Of a stretch of DNA of 24,435 bases, positions 23,546-24,435 are shown in pieces (position 1 is the stretch's first letter; each line of letters starts with the position of its first letter). Below the pieces are notes generated by a model that did no database searches, was not told the origin of the DNA, and saw nothing but the letters and a program-made list of their open reading frames with translations. The stretch lies in the NCBI GenBank assembly GCA_030378125.1, contig JAUCGN010000003.1:1-24435 (forward strand), in the 5' to 3' direction. The translations under genes were made by a program, and so were the position numbers. Source of the DNA: Thiotrichales bacterium HSG1. GTDB lineage: Bacteria > Pseudomonadota > Gammaproteobacteria > Beggiatoales > Beggiatoaceae.

Positions 23546-24340
23546 ATGAACTACGATACACAAGACATCACAGATATTAAACGTACACAACATTTGGTTT
23601 CGCAATTATCTTATTTATCTAAACAAAAAACAGAAGAAGTCGTTCATTTAGTTTCGGATTTAAAAGTTACATATCCAGAAAAAGTGGGTAGTATGACAGC
23701 AAAGGTTTCTTTGGAGTCTGATCTTGATCCGAGTTTTAGTTATGAATTAATTATTGATCATTCAGGAAAGGAAGAGCCAAGATTAGTACAGAAGTTTAAT
23801 AATGAATTAAATGATAAACCTTTGTATTTTTCTGAAGATGATAAGGAAAATTTTATTAGTTTTTCTGAAGGTATGACAGTTCTTAAAAAAAAAGTAAAAA
23901 GGCAATTTTATCAGTCAATAGATGGGCTTGAGTCTATACTAGACAAGCCAAAACCTTCACTATTATCACGGTTTACTACATTTTTATGGGAATGGAGAGT
24001 TGGAATGTCTTTCGCAACTTCATTATTAGTAGTATCTATAACTTTAGTGTATATAATACCAGACGAACCGGAACCAATAGTGAGAGGTTTATCTGCTTCA
24101 CAAGAGTTGGTAGTTTCTTATCCACAAGTAACAGCACAGGCTTTACAAGTTGATTTAACCAAGCTTGGTTTTGTTGCTACTGTGAAACCAGTTGATAAAG
24201 GTTGGATGGTTGAAGTGGTTGATTTATCTATTGGTGATACAGATGCTTTGTTTGTTTTGTTGGATGAATATGGATTGGAATTGCCATCGCCGGGTGATAG
24301 AAGTTTAAGAATTTTGGTTATGGTGAAGAGTGGTAATTAA
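23546..24340 (+). CDS. Single-pass membrane protein, possible partner of the sigma-like protein
   Basis: A 264-residue protein with a soluble N-terminal part of about 150 residues, one transmembrane helix (about 152-171, GMSFATSLLVVSITLVYIIP), and a C-terminal domain of about 80 residues on the other side (TAQALQVDLTKLGFVATVKP, VDKGWMVEVVDL, LLDEYGLELPSPGDRSLRIL). The basic WEWR before the helix favours a cytoplasmic N-terminus. The family is not recognised. AGGAAAAACC lies before the ATG. It starts 66 bp after the sigma-like gene, same strand. An anti-sigma-type membrane regulator is an inference from layout only; a typical anti-sigma zinc motif (HxxxCxxC) is absent. Confidence 0.65.
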   Translation: MNYDTQDITDIKRTQHLVSQLSYLSKQKTEEVVHLVSDLKVTYPEKVGSMTAKVSLESDLDPSFSYELIIDHSGKEEPRLVQKFNNELNDKPLYFSEDDKENFISFSEGMTVLKKKVKRQFYQSIDGLESILDKPKPSLLSRFTTFLWEWRVGMSFATSLLVVSITLVYIIPDEPEPIVRGLSASQELVVSYPQVTAQALQVDLTKLGFVATVKPVDKGWMVEVVDLSIGDTDALFVLLDEYGLELPSPGDRSLRILVMVKSGN

Positions 24341-24395
24341 GGTTGAACTTTTATGCCTCAGTACTTAATATAATTGCAAATTACACTATACATTT

Positions 24396-24420
24396 CCACC
24401 GATTTAATTGGTGGCTATTT
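24396..24420 (+). terminator. Probable terminator after the membrane protein gene
   Basis: CCACCGA (24396-24402) pairs with TTGGTGG (24408-24414), including one G-T pair, followed by CTATTTTAT. The stem is short but GC-rich against the AT-rich background, and it lies 55 bp past the stop. Confidence 0.5.
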
Positions 24421-24435
24421 TATAAATTTAAATCT

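Overview
The window is strongly AT-rich bacterial DNA. It reads as a sulphur-oxidising gammaproteobacterium, most likely a filamentous or large sulphur bacterium (Beggiatoaceae / Thiotrichales). The reasons are a soxYZ pair, gammaproteobacterial-type accA, rsmJ, rsmA and a YgfX-like protein, a DUF928 protein, and many short palindromic repeats of kinds I recall from Beggiatoa-like and cyanobacterial genomes. The taxonomy is inference; there is no rRNA gene. I see no tRNA, intact insertion sequence or CRISPR array.

Left part (1-5.7 kb), accessory: a small P-loop protein with a degenerate Walker A, a remnant of a Fic-type C-terminus, a palindromic repeat, and a large membrane-anchored ATPase whose membrane part is 24 tandem copies of a 4-residue unit. 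A convergent cupin gene and two adjacent paralogues follow, each combining an EVE/PUA-like domain with a C-terminal hydrophobic helix.

Middle (6-18 kb), mostly core genes: an exported DUF928 protein with about 30 Gly-Val-Arg units, soxY-soxZ with a strong terminator, a lipoprotein, accA overlapping rsmJ, and a leftward pair (YgfX-like, then an exported SH3 protein). Next come a membrane protein with an acidic 10-residue repeat tail, a lone hisH, two small secreted proteins, rsmA, and a DegQ/HtrA protease. SoxYZ carries sulphur intermediates in the periplasm, accA feeds fatty-acid synthesis, and rsmA and rsmJ modify 16S rRNA.

Right part (18-24.4 kb), accessory: a large exported propeller-plus-lectin-like protein, an antirepressor-like/DUF559-like nuclease fusion bracketed by 70-bp direct repeats, and 0.84 kb of stacked non-coding repeats. 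Last is a gene pair in which a protein with sigma-factor-like segments precedes a single-pass membrane protein.

The most interesting points are the paired EVE-plus-membrane-helix proteins, the repeat-flanked antirepressor-nuclease gene, the sigma-like/membrane-protein pair, and three genes with in-frame tandem repeats in one 24-kb stretch.
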